A stretch of DNA of 64,000 nt from Schistosoma mansoni (GCF_000237925.1 NC_031502.1:43773975-43837974), one strand, 5' to 3'; numbered from the stretch's first letter, positions 45,194 to 58,360 are shown. Notes: generated by a model not told the origin, from the letters alone. Made by a program: numbers and translations.

Positions 45194-45593
45194 TTACATG
45201 AATCTCGGTCCTACTTGAGATTGAGTGGGTTTGACTGCATCAGAGTAAAATTGATATAGAGTCACTGAATAAACGGTTGGATACGTCATTTTAAATGGGG
45301 TCTTTAGTACACAATCAACAGTTCCATTTATTTCATAATCTTTGTAACCAGATTTAAGAAGACAGACTGTACGACGCTTTAATCCTATCATTTCGTATTT
45401 TGGTGGAAAGCCATCTTCACACAGACAATAATTAACTATCGTCAATTCCTCTAAAAATAATTCATTTACATTATTGGATAATGTTCTATTTAAAGCTCTT
45501 TCGTAGACTTTTAATTGATTACTTGATTTTTCATTAGCAAAGAACTTGTATAAGTATTCATACTTTTCAGAGTTGGGTTCAACTAGTTTTCTA
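45194..45593 (-). CDS. Candidate exon of an unrecognised minus-strand gene
   Basis: Minus-strand frame open from acceptor ATAGAATTATCAG to a stop at 45194. It reads KLVEPNSEKYEYLYKFFANE and on through NRTLSNNVNELFLEELTIVN, YCLCEDGFPPKYEMIGLKRR, TVCLLKSGYKDYEINGTVDC, VLKTPF and a TLYQFYSDAVKPTQSQVG end. Composition, charge pattern, cysteines and two N-glycosylation sequons look like a real extracellular segment, unlike the AT-driven frames nearby. The entry phase is 2. It may end at the stop or splice at GTAAAA (45197) to the exon at 43821, which keeps frame. I do not recognise the family. Confidence 0.45.
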
Positions 45594-45786
45594 CTGATAA
45601 TTCTATTTTTATTCTGTAGCTAAATTCGCAGAATGATCTTAGTTTTTCAAAAAAAGACACTAAAAACCAGAAAGCACTGAGGAGCTGTTTTGTAATTGCT
45701 TAGATTCAACTTAATAACTGCGAATGAACTGAGCATTAAGTGGATTGTTTCTATTGAATATATAATGATTTATTCACAATATTTCA

Positions 45787-46438
45787 ATGAGTGAAAAATT
45801 GAATTTCTAACTTTTCTCAACAAAGTGTAATTCACTTCTTCAGAGAATAAACAAATAACAGAATTAAATATTACTATGCGATGAAACGTTGCCCGCAAAT
45901 GCCGTGGTACGGCTGGAGAGAATCCGCTCTCCCTCTCGAAATACTCTCACATGGCCACGCGTATATAGCCTCTGTCAGAGAAGTCCTACTCACTACCTTC
46001 TCATGGCATTACTGTTGTTTACGAAATTGAGAGGATGAAAAGAGAATGTCCGGCACTTTAATCGGGTTGGTGGACACGAAAATTCCACCTAGGATATTTG
46101 GAAAACCCTGATTACAAACCAATGGTGCACATGGACTCCAGTATCCTAAGGGAACAAATGGCGTATGAATCAATCATCGATCACCGGCTACCATGGAATG
46201 GCATCTCTTCACGATGCTCCACTGCCTTGTGGATCAGATCTTTAGGTCAAGTGCTCCAGGTGTGGCCCCCTAAGAAAATCACCTGCTTCGGTTTGTGTAC
46301 TCGGGCAGTATCACAGCCCTCACCCAAATCAAATGAGATTTGTGTGGCGCATATGTATCTGGTCCTTATTTGTACCAATATTTATGTGCTTAAATGAAAT
46401 AAATAAATGAAACGTTAGAAATTCAATTTTCTACTCAT
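45787..46438. repeat. Foldback repeat split by E4
   Basis: 45787-45811 and 46414-46438 are inverted copies of about 25 bases (ATTGAATTTCTAAC core) with two mismatches. Without the E4 insertion they would form a hairpin with a loop of about 70-80 bases. It may be a small MITE-like element. Confidence 0.55.
45891..46406 (+). mobile_element. E element, complete copy E4, with target duplication
   Basis: 516 bp flanked by ATGAAACGTT (45881-45890 and 46407-46416). The order is GCCCGCAAATGCC start, CTCTCCCTCTCGAAAT, CACATGGCCACGCGTATATA, GGTGGACACG, ACCTAGG, GGCTACCATGG, TTTAGGTCAA, GGCAGTATCACAGCCCTC, then the 3' tail GAGATTTGTGTGGCGCATATG, TCTGGTCCTTATTTG, TTTATGTGCTTAAAT and AAATAAATAA. The tail matches the end of the RTE LINE at 16300-16375. 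No endonuclease or RT is encoded, so it is non-autonomous. An open frame of 99 codons (46098-46397) recurs in other copies. Confidence 0.9.
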
Positions 46439-48327
46439 TAGTTTATTACAAATGGATCATTATTTTTTTATTACAGTAAATTTGTGTTACTTTATTAATA
46501 GATTTTTACCAACAATAAAGTAGAAATAAAGTATTTTTGCACTAATAACTAAGAAAACATTATATGACCTAATAAAGGAGTCTTGTGATATTTAGTAAAT
46601 AATTCAATTTTATGAATGATTATAGTACGTTATTTAATAAGAATGACATAATCATCATTATGTAGCATAACTTTACTGGAAACCTCTTGAGTTGTGTGTA
46701 GTGTATAGTTTTACTGAGTATTTGTAGTTATTGTGATTATCTTTGATAACAATGTAACGTTTATATTTTCAGTTACCAATAACAAAGTTACATGACAATT
46801 TAGGTAACCGTTTTCGACTGATTCATTTTAAATCTTGCCCTGTTTTCAGTTCAATTATGATATGACCTGGGTTTCATCCTAGTTGACACTCGTAAGGAAA
46901 GTCTACTTGTACCTTTAATGAAACCTACACTCTACGTGGGATTCGAAATCGTGCCTCCCAACTTCACAGTCTGAGATTTCATCACTGAGATATTTTGATT
47001 ACTACTAACCTCCAGTAGGACTGAGATATTTAATCGACCTCTGTGTAGTAACTAATGACAATTATTGTACAACCCATTAAGTTTGGTTCACTTCTATTAA
47101 TCTAGTTTCAGTTTGACCACAGGTTATAACAGATTGACGTCATAAGCCCTGTTTTTTGTCATATGTTTAAAAATAATCAGGGAAAAAGCGTAGACCTGCG
47201 TTTTAGGTTAGTCAACACAATATTATGTCTGGACATAAAAGTGACTTGAATATACAGATAACAATGGCATATTTTTGCATAAAGTTGATGGTATCCATGT
47301 TTCCTTAGTCTTACTATTCTCTACTATCTAACATTTAATAAAAGCATTAATAATCGCTTTTTGTAATGGATTGAAACTGCTTATTTAGGTTGTATAAAAA
47401 ATTGTTCAATTTTTAAATTCCAATAAAAAAGTTAATTATAGAAGTACTGTATGTGGGCCAATAAGAGTCGTTAAGAAATAGTAATTTTCCATTATTTACA
47501 TTTACACATTGTATCCATTCCTTCCATTTCCTCGCTGAGTAATCTAATATCATCAACAATGACCTATATTTATCATTATAGATTAATCCCGTGATTAGAT
47601 TAGTTATACGAGTCAAGCGCTAGGAAGTTTTTTATACTTATGCCCTGACTTCAAACTGATGGAAGATATTTCATTAGCCATTTAGTTAGTAGGGTGAATA
47701 TTTATGGTTGTATTTACTTATTAGATGGAGAAAAACAGCAGTCTTGAGGAACTCATCTTTCAGTGTTTAAACCTACAATTCAATATATGAATCATATTAG
47801 TTAAAAATGAATTGTTGATATCTAATAACATAATGACAACATGATGATGTCAAATACTAATACTAATTAAATTGCAGTTAGGTTTATTAGTGAAAGGGAT
47901 TTAAGCTTGATTTTAGTGCCTTGTATTTGTAATTTCTATAAAACAATACAGTTTGGTAGGAGCACTAAAATAATACTGATCCTAAATACTTTATATTTTC
48001 TATCAGCTTCACAGATGTACTACATTGGTTCAGATGTTTGATTTTTGGGCTTTGAGTTATAGGTTTGAAATAAGTCCCACGTATAAGGTTTGATGTGAAT
48101 TTAGCCCTTATCGGATTTCTAGGACTAATAGCCCACCATGCAGAGCTCTGCATGATTATCAGATTTCTATAAGTCTTTTTATTCCAGCTTGTAAATTTAA
48201 TGATCGTATTGGTAAAAGTGAAGGAATACCATTTAGAAACATCTATAAATAAAGAACTAAGTGACTCAGAAACTTTTCTTCCATGGAACTAGGTAAACTG
48301 ATAAATCGTAACTTTTAACGGTCTTTA
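46417..48327. other. AT-rich intergenic stretch
   Basis: No gene assigned. A tRNA-like repeat lies near 46930-46995. A minus-strand open frame at 47413-47616 (after acceptor AACTTCCTAG) has a protein-like stretch (SLLMILDYSARKWKEWIQC) but no phase match to the candidate exons at 45.6 kb. Near 47960-48160 a block resembles dispersed repeat sequence. Confidence 0.35.
46930..46995 (-). repeat. Possible tRNA-derived SINE fragment
   Basis: On the minus strand ATATCTCAGTGATGAAATC resembles an A box and ATTTCGAATCCCACG a B box, about 45 bases apart. The fold of a functional tRNA is not supported. Confidence 0.4.
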
Positions 48328-48329
48328 AT

Positions 48330-48535
48330 AGTTGAATTCATGAGTCAATTAAAATTAGATCATCATAGAAAACCTGCAGTCACTGGATGGCCGTTTTGTC
48401 CTAGTATGGAACTCTTCAGTAGTACACACCCAAGACCCCTCCCGCTGGACTCGAACCCTGGACCTATCGATCTCGCGTGCGAGAGCTCAACCTCTGGACC
48501 ACTGAGCCGGAATCTGACGGTGTTAATGTTTAACT
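48330..48535 (-). mobile_element. S element copy S3, decayed
   Basis: Minus strand: TCCGGCTCAGTGGTCC (A box region), CCAGGGTTCGAG (B box region), a damaged hammerhead, and CATGAGTCAATT-type end sequence at the low-coordinate side. The inverted second arm is not visible. Confidence 0.7.
48374..48430 (-). ncRNA. Hammerhead motif in S3, decayed
   Basis: Core reads CTGAAGA then GTTCC...GGAC and CAAAAC, CATCC. The invariant G before AAA and the GUC cleavage triplet are both changed, so it should be inactive. Confidence 0.6.
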
Positions 48536-49224
48536 TTGTACTGTTATTGATACTTTTCAAGAACATTTCCAGGGATGTCAGTAAAACATTCAGTAAGTGG
48601 ATCATATATCCTGTGTGTTTTGCACTATATGCTCATTTTAGATTGTATTCAAGGATAAAATGAATATGTTTCATTCTATTCAAACCAGTTTTCTTGTAAT
48701 TTTCATATTTATGAAACAAACTGTCTGAGATCCTCTCCGTACATTAAATAAAATGATCAAAACACCTACAAGTAATGAGTTACAAACAACATTTTACCTT
48801 AATCTGTTAATTTGCGAAAATATAAAAACGTTTAGTGGAGTTTTAGTTGACAATTTCAAGTTAAATGAGTCAAAAAATTTATTGTGATTGATACTTATTT
48901 CTATGTAATTCATTTAATCAAATTAACATAATCATTTTATGTAAAATCTTACTATAACAGTTTAGAAATGTTTTACAATTCCCATAGGTCCTTCAACATC
49001 GAATGTTAGTTTTATACATTTTAAGATCCTGTTTATTATGTCTTATCCAGTACTTACAACATATTTTACTAACTCCGATATTGTATTTTTAACACTATCT
49101 TATTTTCCCCATTCGCTAATTAAATCAATAAGAAGTCATTTGAATGATTATAACTACTTGCTAGTACCTTGATTCATAACTCATGTGATTATATATTTAA
49201 TGTACAGTTGTCTATGCAAAATAC
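48536..49224. other. AT-rich intergenic stretch
   Basis: Between S3 and the SR3-like fragment. Nothing recognised beyond AT-rich DNA. Confidence 0.5.
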
Positions 49225-49571
49225 TCAAGATTCATCGACCGGATACCATCAGCAACAGCCCTTTGTGGGAGTGGACAAACCAGCTTCCAACTGAAGATGA
49301 AATTAGGAAAAGACATTGAAAGTGGATAGGAAATACATTGTGGAAATCACCAAACTGCATTACGAGGCAAACTCTCGCTTGGAATCCTGAAAGGAAATGG
49401 AAAAGAGGAAAGCCAATGAACACATTACTCCGGGAAATGGAAGCAGATATGAAAAGAAAAAATGGTAACTGGAAAGAAATAGAAAGGATTGCCCAGGACA
49501 GGGTTGGATGAAGAATGCTGGTGTGCGGCCTATGCTCCTCTTCGAGGGGTAACAGGTGTAAGTAAGTAACA
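49225..49571 (+). mobile_element. SR3/Perere-3-like RTE LINE, short 3' fragment
   Basis: Matches 21820-22152 closely (CCGGATACCATCAGCAACAG, GGAAAAGACATTGAAAGTGG-like, GACAGGGTTGGATG, GGGGTAACAGG, GTAAGTAAGTAA tail). Strong 5' truncation is usual for LINE copies. Confidence 0.85.
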
Positions 49572-49900
49572 AGACCACAAATCGCAAATAATAATGGGTA
49601 CATAACTAGAATTTTTTGACATAAAACAATATGGCCAATTTATAGTTAACTGGTGGTTGATTTCGATGAGTAAAATATATAATATCTCTGAATTGATTAC
49701 TTTTCTTCAGTCCAAAGATAACTAATGATTTTATGATTTTCTTTAATAAGCAAATTTTCTGTAGAAATATTGAAAGTACAAACCAGTCTTTCTTTATATA
49801 CTGAACTATTTGTAATGGAATTATGGTCTCTTAATACTGAAATATTAATTATGCCAGTTAAACCAAATTTTCATGACAATTTTAAACACTTTCATTTTGT

Positions 49901-50095
49901 ATTGTTTGTTTGAATCTTCCTATTGATGTTTAGGAGTGAAATTGAGCAGTCTCATATTGACATATGTGCATCCTATGTGGATCGTCTCAGTATTGCCTGA
50001 GGTCGCAAACACTATAAGCAGAGATGGATGGTGGCTAGCAGTGGAATCCAGGACGCGCGTTTCATCCTATTTGGGACTCATCAGTTGGATGTACC

Positions 50096-50141
<46 letters not shown>

Positions 50142-50345
50142 GAAAATAAAGTCTGCACTTATAGTCGAAATAAATTTTAGCTACTTTAGTATAACTTAAT
50201 ATATAACAAATAATGAATGAAGATCAACAAGTGGCTGAATTCATCGTTTGTTTGTACAAAGCTTCATTCAAATTTCACTGATAAAAATGAATTCATTCAT
50301 TTCTCAATCCTTTTCATCATATTTGTTTCTTTTGATCAATTTCTT
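49901..50345 (-). repeat. Hammerhead-bearing repeat, copy HB
   Basis: Second copy of the repeat at 41171-41580, about 8.7 kb away in the same orientation, with a longer (TA)n run (50099-50139) and about 30 extra bases after it. The hammerhead core is better kept here. Confidence 0.7.
50038..50098 (-). ncRNA. Schistosome-type hammerhead ribozyme, core intact (copy HB)
   Basis: On the minus strand: GGTACATCCAA, CTGATGA, GTCC-CAAATA-GGAT (stem II with one G-U), GAAAC, GCGCGTC, CTGGATTCCACTGC. All invariant core bases are present. Stem I AUCCA/UGGAU pairs but the base pair next to the core is A-C. Stem III is two pairs closing a GCGC loop. The outer parts GCAG/CUGC can also pair. It closely resembles the hammerhead described in the schistosome Sm-alpha repeat. 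Confidence 0.85.
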
Positions 50346-50414
50346 CTTCTTTGGGACGTCTTCTGTATTCCACCTTTAGCCGGCATCCGTCTTTGCTTAT
50401 AGTTTTAAAGGCTG

Positions 50415-50745
50415 TTGAACTCTACTGGTCACGGCTTCTCACTAGAACGCCGTGAATTACCTGACTGGTGAGCACATGATAAACTGTCTCGGGTATGAGG
50501 CAGTTATCCACCGAAGACAATGAAAGATGGTGGCGCAGTATTGTGGGTTGGTTATAATCAGGCGTTAATACTCTTAGATACCGGCTTAGTAATCTAGATG
50601 TTAAGCGTTTGCCCTTGAGACCTAATGTCCTGGTTTCGGACCCAGTGTACGAAATCATGGGTGAGCACTGCTGAGATGTCTAGTACTTCTGACTCTTCAA
50701 CGGTGGTCTAATATTGATCGGTTCATGACCTCGATCAACGTTCTC
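50415..50745 (+). mobile_element. S element copy S4, badly decayed
   Basis: TTGAACTCTACTGGTCACGG with TTCTCACTAGAACGCC (50415-50455) matches, inverted, a block inside S6. 50575-50745 then resembles the S core: ACCGGCTTAGTAATCTAGATG, GGTTTCGGACCC (B box), and an unrecognisable hammerhead remnant (GCTGAGATGTCTAG). The two parts may be one old copy or two. Confidence 0.45.
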
Positions 50746-53700
50746 CACAACCTCGAACTTTAACAAGTATAAGACTAGTAAATCTCCATTACGAAATCTT
50801 CGTACTTCACATTGAAAAGTATGTAAATGCTTTGAATTATTTGCATATAGTCTTTGACCATCTGAAATGTTGTTCGCTAGCTGAAATTGGGTCATTAAAA
50901 TAAAATTTTCGAGTAATATATAACCAAGATTTCTTGTACATAATAAGCTGGACTATTAAAACCTTGAAAAGTCGTTAGTGAATTTGATTATACAAGACGC
51001 TTAACCATACGAGGAACTGAAAGCTTGGTCTGTGGACTTTTAGCTTAAAATGATAAATTTCACGCCATGGTATTATGTATCATCAGACAAGCACAATAAT
51101 CATGAACAGACCGTGGTACCTAAGCTACTTCGCAGTACTTAATCCCGTAAAGGTGATTCATTAATTTTATTTGATAAATTAATATTGGGAAATTAAGATA
51201 TCTGAAACAAGATATTTCATTAACCACGTATCTATCTCAAATCGTCATTGAGTGTAAAATGAAATTTACACTGTCAACAAGGCTGATTAGTTTTCCTCTT
51301 GATTAATAATTAAATATCGTGTCAGCTGATAATTGACATTAGTCATCCACCTGGATCTCTTATTGACTGTTATCATTTTAGAAGGAATTTTCTCTATGGT
51401 AGGAAGTAAGATTCTTGAACGTATAAATCACAATGATGCATCTAAATGAAATCAGACTGCTTTGATAAAGTGAACTGAGGAATAATTATCTGTCACCCAC
51501 ATTACCCGAGATCTTTTTTCAAGAGCCTCAAGGATTAAATAACTTATTATTTTTTATCTACTTATTAGTAGTGTGAATATGTTTACAAAATAAAGTGATA
51601 ACTTTTGGTCAAAGCTCTATACGAACGAGAAGTATAATAATCCAGAGCATAAAGAAACAAAACCAAATAGAATAAAAAATGTATCTAATTGGAGAAATAA
51701 TTATTTTGCAATTTCATTGATTCATTATGATATGAAGTGAAAAGCAGTTAAAATAACAATAATAGTTATGGTCATTTTGATAATCTTAATAATTACTTCG
51801 CATGATCAACTGTCAGATAATCAGTCAGACTATAACAAATACAAAAACCTAGATCAATTTCACCAACCAGCTAAAGAGGTAACAGTGAAAAATCTGTTTT
51901 TTTCAAAGTATAGATATATTTAAACTGATTATGTCATATAATTGTTGTTTGTTTGCATTTATTTGGCTTGTTTTTATAAACTCTAATTTCATTTCTCTCT
52001 CCCTTAGATGTGTATTAATATTTTTCCATGAATTCATACTGAAATAGTATGCTATTCAATACAAATATAAAACTGTTTGCATACTTTTTAATGTATGCAA
52101 ATACACAGATAGATAACTATTCATATACAAGTATCAGTTAGTGTGATTCAGTATCCTTCTGTTTAAAAAAAAGACACATTCATCTTTATACTGAAGGGGA
52201 AGAGATATATGAATAAATGGATCACATAAAAAAAATGGAGAAAGGAAGTATATCACAATAATCGTTGATAATCTTCTATTTCATCATTTCATTCTTTTAT
52301 CTACTGATTTTCAGTTCTTCTAAAAGAGATTGTGAATGAAAAACATATGGACATACTTGATGAATAAAGTCATTATTTTATATTTCTCAGTGAAAATACA
52401 TGACAATATAGGGAGGGGGGGTAAAATGATACATGACAGTTTCATTAATTTGTTATTTTTTTTTAGAAAAAAATTATTTTTGCTAATAGTTACAGTTAAT
52501 TACTGTTCTACTATTAATCGACTTTATTCTTTATTAGATCTACCTATAGTCTCTGTCTTTCACCCCCCCCCCTAACTCAATAAATACATATACATATTTG
52601 TATAGTTTGTTTTGTCTTTCTCGTATACTCATTTAGTTCGAATTCATTTATGGACATAAAACAATCGAATTTAATATATACCCATATATATATTTATGCA
52701 TCTGTGAGTTCATCACATGAAATACATTAAAAGCATCATAACGTTTATTTTTCATTTTATTTATTCTAATATACTAAATCGAATCTAAACAAAATATTAA
52801 TGTATTTTTCAAAAATGAAATAAAACTCAAAAATTGAACAATGATAAAGGCGCGAAAAATATCCTATATATATATGAATACAAGTTTTTTGACAAGATTA
52901 ATCACATGTGAAAACAAAATCCAAATTCAATGATTATCTCATTTATTTATTATTTTTTTGGATAAACAATGAAATGATGAACAAAGTCAGTTAGAGACTA
53001 TTAAACATGTATTTACATGATATATAATTCATATATACATTTACCATAAAGACAATGGAAGAAACCAAACAGCTATTGTGCCAAACAATGTTTGATAAAG
53101 TAAAAAATATGAATAAATTATGATTGTTCTTTTTATTGTTACTGTAATGCTTATTTTCATTATTTCCATTATGAATAGTTGAATGAATGAATGAATGAAA
53201 TTGAAAAAGGGAAAGAGTTTTTTATGTGTTTAAATCAATCTCTGTTCTATATCATATTACTTGTCAAATATACATTAGTTAAATGTGTCGGTTCTACTAG
53301 ACAACAAAATAATAAAAAAGGGGAAAAAAGGGAACAGTTACATATTTCCAATGAGCAATTAAATTTGCCAACTATAGAAATGTATTTGCCTAATTTTTTT
53401 TTTATTTTCTTCAATCATTTTTCTTTTCCAGTATATATATAGTTAACGTTGTTTATAGCCTTTTCCTCACTCTTTCTTGTGAGAGTACACATTTATCCAC
53501 TCACATTCATTTTCTCCCTTCTTCATATTTCTCTTATCTACTCTATTAATCACATTTACACCTGTTCTTCACTATGGATTATTGTTGTTGGTTGTATGAA
53601 TTCTTTTTTTCATTTATTTTAGTTATGTTTCTTCTTTTTCTGGAGTAAAAATGTTGATTCCATTTAATAAACTACTGTTGTTATCATGATACTGTTTTGA

Positions 53701-56700
53701 ATGTTAATGATGATGATGATGATAACAATAGTAATAATAATAGTAATAATACTATTATTATTTGTTTACAATACATGTAAATAAATATTTTAGTCTATCT
53801 GTCAAACTAGTCAATTATCCATTTAGTTTAAATGTATATATAATTATATACTTTTTTAACCAGGATGTTCAAGTGAAATTCAAACATGCATATAAATCAG
53901 CGTATAATTGACCATTCTGTTCAGTGTTAGGATACTTATGAAATACGCCTTTTTTGTAATTTAATTTAGTTTGGATACATTATTATGGCTCAAACAATGT
54001 TTTAATTTATATATATGTAGGTAATTAAACTCTACCAGTTAGTTACTGAATAGTACGTACTGTTACTTGATAGCTTTAAGTATCGACTGAATAAAACATA
54101 TAATTCAGGAAAGTGGAATATCCATGTCACGTTGTGCATTTTGATGTAGATCGAACAGCAGCGACTTAAAATCTTCGGTCTATAATAACTTCTGATGTAT
54201 TTTATCTACTTTTACTACCATAAATTTTACATTACACATTAAATCAACTTTGTTTATCACCCGTAAATATAGGGTAGTTTTAGTGATAAATGGTTGATTC
54301 ATGTATTCATATGATCTTGTTTAATATGACTTCACTTAGTGTTGAGTGTTATGTATTCAAATTTACAGAAAGAAATTAGTTCTTTTGGTACTGAGGCTTA
54401 CTTTTTGCTGTGGATTATCGACAGGTAAGTGAATATACTTTAAAAGATTTCTATTAACTATCTATTAACATTTAATTACATATGTGTGCGAAAATTCATT
54501 GTTTCATCACATACCAGTAGATTGAGCTTCTTCACTACATATTTATGCATAAAACGATAATATCAATAAATTTTAGATCACCAAAGATGTTTAACTCATG
54601 TATCAAGCATCAACTTAACTCAGACAAACTAACTAAACTGAATTTTATTAATTAGATGATACAAGTGCTTTAAGTTTGAATTTCGTCTTCAGGTTCAAAA
54701 CGTTGAGTGCTAGAAATGCATTGAACTATATAAATAAACATCCACAAGATGTTATGTCATGTCAAACTGCCAGATTCAGAGACAGATGTTTATTTTCTAA
54801 AAGACTTCTGTAAGGTTTTCATATACGCATATAAATTCTCAAACCAGATTTAAAGTCACATTTTTATTACTACTGAAACGTATAATAAGTAGAATAGAAA
54901 ATGTCTGCATTTTTCCCATTTCAGAAAAAAATCATATTATAATCACTTATTATTTCCATTATTTCAGACAGATATTATTATATTGATAGCTATTTTGGAC
55001 AATTTAGTTAAGTGAGATAATCGTTTTCCTTGTACTATTTTAGCGTTTTATGAAAATTTATCAAATCCCATCCCTAAAAATTAATGACATTATTCTATTT
55101 TTCATTTAGGTAATGTCAATATTCTTTTCCCTACCTCTTCTCGTTTGCATATTGATTCTTCTTCTCCTTTTAATATTCACTACTCAATATTATATATATA
55201 TATATATATTCATTTTACTTTTGGAGAGATTAGTGAATGAAGGAAGCTAACAAAAAACAGACAACTATTTAATGTATCCTTTAAAAAATTTGCATAAACT
55301 TTTCAGTAACCTGGGGGAGATATTTCTTCGCAATAAATTTATATTTTATGTTCAAATATAAAATAATACTGTGAGCAGGCACTAAGTCATGTGTTTTACA
55401 ACTGAATGCAATGATCAATAAACCACCGTATTCGATCATATTACTCTTATAGGTATCTTGCTAATTATTTCAGATGATGTCTCTTTAAGTAGGGTAGTAG
55501 TCTCTTTTTAATCTTCATTGCTCTTAATGTATCTGACATTGATCATTTTACAAACCTGTCACTAGAATTTGGTCAGTACCGAAGTGCACAAACCATTACG
55601 TTGGTTACGAATCTGTGATGAATCATTTTATGAACATATCAGTCCCATAGAAGATTAGTCATGTCCTTAATTACTCACGGGTGATGGCTGGTTGAGGAGT
55701 TAGTTAACGCATGCTTGAATCTAAAGGGGGAAAACTAGTCCTCGATAAGTTAATAACTTGACAGATCAACAAGATCCAAAACAGTAATAAACCCAAGTAA
55801 AGGATCTTTATTGATTGGTTACAATCAACTAACACAATGGGTGTATATTAAGGCATTTTGTCTGAAAACGTTTTAGGATCATCCAATGGGATGAAGATTA
55901 TCAGAATTATGATATATATATTTTCAATGTGCTTCGAACAGTTTGATCAAGAATATAATTGTTAGGACGTTTATATATGAAGGATAAAAGTTATACTAAA
56001 CAGGTTGGAAGGTAAGAGGAAACTAAGATAATAATAAAGTATACAATGTGAAAAACAATACGAGACTCATCACGTTGGAAAATAAATCAATATTATCAGG
56101 ATACCTTAAGAGCATTATCATTACACTATCCTAAAAGACTTATTGCTTTAAAAGTTCTGAGTAATATGGACGTTGATTTCTGTTTGATTAACTCTTCTGA
56201 ATAGTCTAAACTAAATGGTTGACTGGTTATGAAAATGAATAGTCGTGTAAGGGATATTATCATGGAGTATTTAATAAATAATGTTTATGCATTCGTTTAA
56301 ATAATAAACAAATCACACGGATTTATAATTATTCAAGTTATTCTTTCTTCTTGACTATAAATTTAGTAACAAAAGGAAAACTTAAAAAAGGAATATCAAT
56401 AATATGAAGTACATTTTTTATTTCAGCAATCCTTTATCCATTGGACAACCCAAAAGTATTCTATACTGAAATTATTCTGAGTGCAGTTAAAGTTAGACTG
56501 ATGAGGATGAGGATGATTATCATGCTCATATTTGCAAGCAACAAACAAGTACTTGGATTATGATTAGTTTGAAGGACTGCCATCAAAATGGTTGTTATTC
56601 ACTAGTTTTACTTATTTGGAGGTAATGGTCACAAAAATGCACTGATTATATGTTGGGATTTCAGAATCACCTTATCAACGGGTATCAGCAAACTTGAAAA

Positions 56701-57826
56701 GAAAGTCTAATTACTACTGTTGTTAACTCCACGCCACACTATCCTCCTTTACCCAGTCTTGGGACGGATATTATCCCTGAAGGGGCTTCAGGCTGTTATA
56801 ATTAGTCTCATCTTATTAAATAAAAATAGTATGAAAAACTCAAGTTTATTTAGAAAAAGAAAACTAATACTAACATCTTCAGTATGAAAATTTTTAACTT
56901 AAATTAGATTCAGTGAGAGATTGTAGGTGTTCATTCCCTAGGATATGTATCAACAAATGAAATTATTTCTAATTGCTTGTGTAATTTCCCTTTCACGTAT
57001 TCGAATTCATGGTTACTTATTTTTTAAGGGCAACTTGTAGATCGATTGTTTATTGGAAAATATAGCTAGATATTGCATACAATCAATCATATAATTCAGG
57101 AAAAGTTCGAGTCCTTACTACTGAAAGAATCATTTGTAATTATTATGAAGAGAAAGTGATGAATTCCCATAGGTTGTATTCTTGAAACATTATTGAAACC
57201 ATACATTGTATGGTTTAGTTATGCTTAACAGGTTATTGTCTGTCAATTTTAATTTAGATGGTACCTTCTGTTATGAATTATATAATTTGATCGGACTGAA
57301 GGTAAGAGGATGTACCTCTGATGCAAGAGTCAATCTGATGATAACTTGATAGATAGACTGTTATTACGCAACGGTTTAATGAAGACAATCCGGATTAAAT
57401 AAAAAAGGCTTTTAAGAAAACATTTTATAAATCAAGAAAAAGGCAATCAGATAAGGAAAAACATAGTATACGTAATATTGTACATGTATAAGTACCCAAT
57501 AAAAAGAGACGTGAATTACGTAGGGATGAAAGGATAGCACTATTATTAGAGTGTGAAAGATTACAGTATTGATTGTTGTTGTACTAACTCGAAAATAATA
57601 ATAAGCACTTTGATTTGAGTTCACCCCGACAGTTTCCGCACTGATCAGCAACAGCAACATCTTAAAATAGCATTAATCACAACAGATAAAATAATATCAC
57701 ATGAGTTTTTCCCTTTCGAATAACATCATCTTCATAAATTAGTGAAATGAAATAACTATTGGATATAGATTCATGTATGATATAATTAGCTATTCTATTA
57801 AATTATACAGATAATGAATTGTTTAC
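50746..57826. other. Long AT-rich intergenic stretch
   Basis: About 7 kb with no gene, RNA or known transposon recognised. Microsatellites include (ATG)n at 53707-53723 with (AAT)n following, and (TA)n at 55189-55209. A G run near 52421 and a C run near 52563 are isolated. A tRNA-like block may lie near 55685-55730 but is too weak to call. Confidence 0.5.
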
Positions 57827-57837
57827 CTATCTTAATA

Positions 57838-58349
57838 ACAGATACATTATTTAAACACATAAATATTGGTACAAATAAGGACCAGATACATATGCGCCAC
57901 ACAAATCTCATTTGATGTGTGTGAGGACCGTGATACTGCCCGGGTGCCCAAACTGAAGCAGGTGGTTTTCTTAGGGGGCCACACTCGGAGCCTTTAGCTT
58001 AAAGATCTAACCCACAAGGCAGTGGAGCATCGTGAAGAGATGCCATTCCATGGTAGCCGGTGATCGACGATTGATTCATACGCCATTTGTTCCCTTAGGA
58101 TACTGGAGCCCATTGTTTTGGGATCGGGCTTTTCCAACTCCGCTAGGTGGACTCGCTATGTCCACCCACCTGATTGAAGCGCCGGACATTTGCTTTTCAT
58201 CCTCTCAATTTCGTAAACAACAGTAATGCCACGAGAAGGTAGTGAGTAGGACTTCCCTGACAGAGGCTATATACGCGTGGCCATGTGAGAGCATTTCGAG
58301 AGGGAGAGCGGTCTCTCTCCACTCTCGCCCGTACCATGGCATTTAGGGT
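57838..58349 (-). mobile_element. E element, complete copy E5, with target duplication
   Basis: 512 bp on the minus strand, flanked by CTATCTTAATA (57827-57837 and 58350-58360). It carries every E block seen in E4, with the RTE-like tail at the low-coordinate end (TTTAAACACATAAATATTGG, GGACCAGATACATATGCGCC). It is inserted in otherwise featureless DNA. Confidence 0.9.
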
Positions 58350-58360
58350 CTATCTTAATA

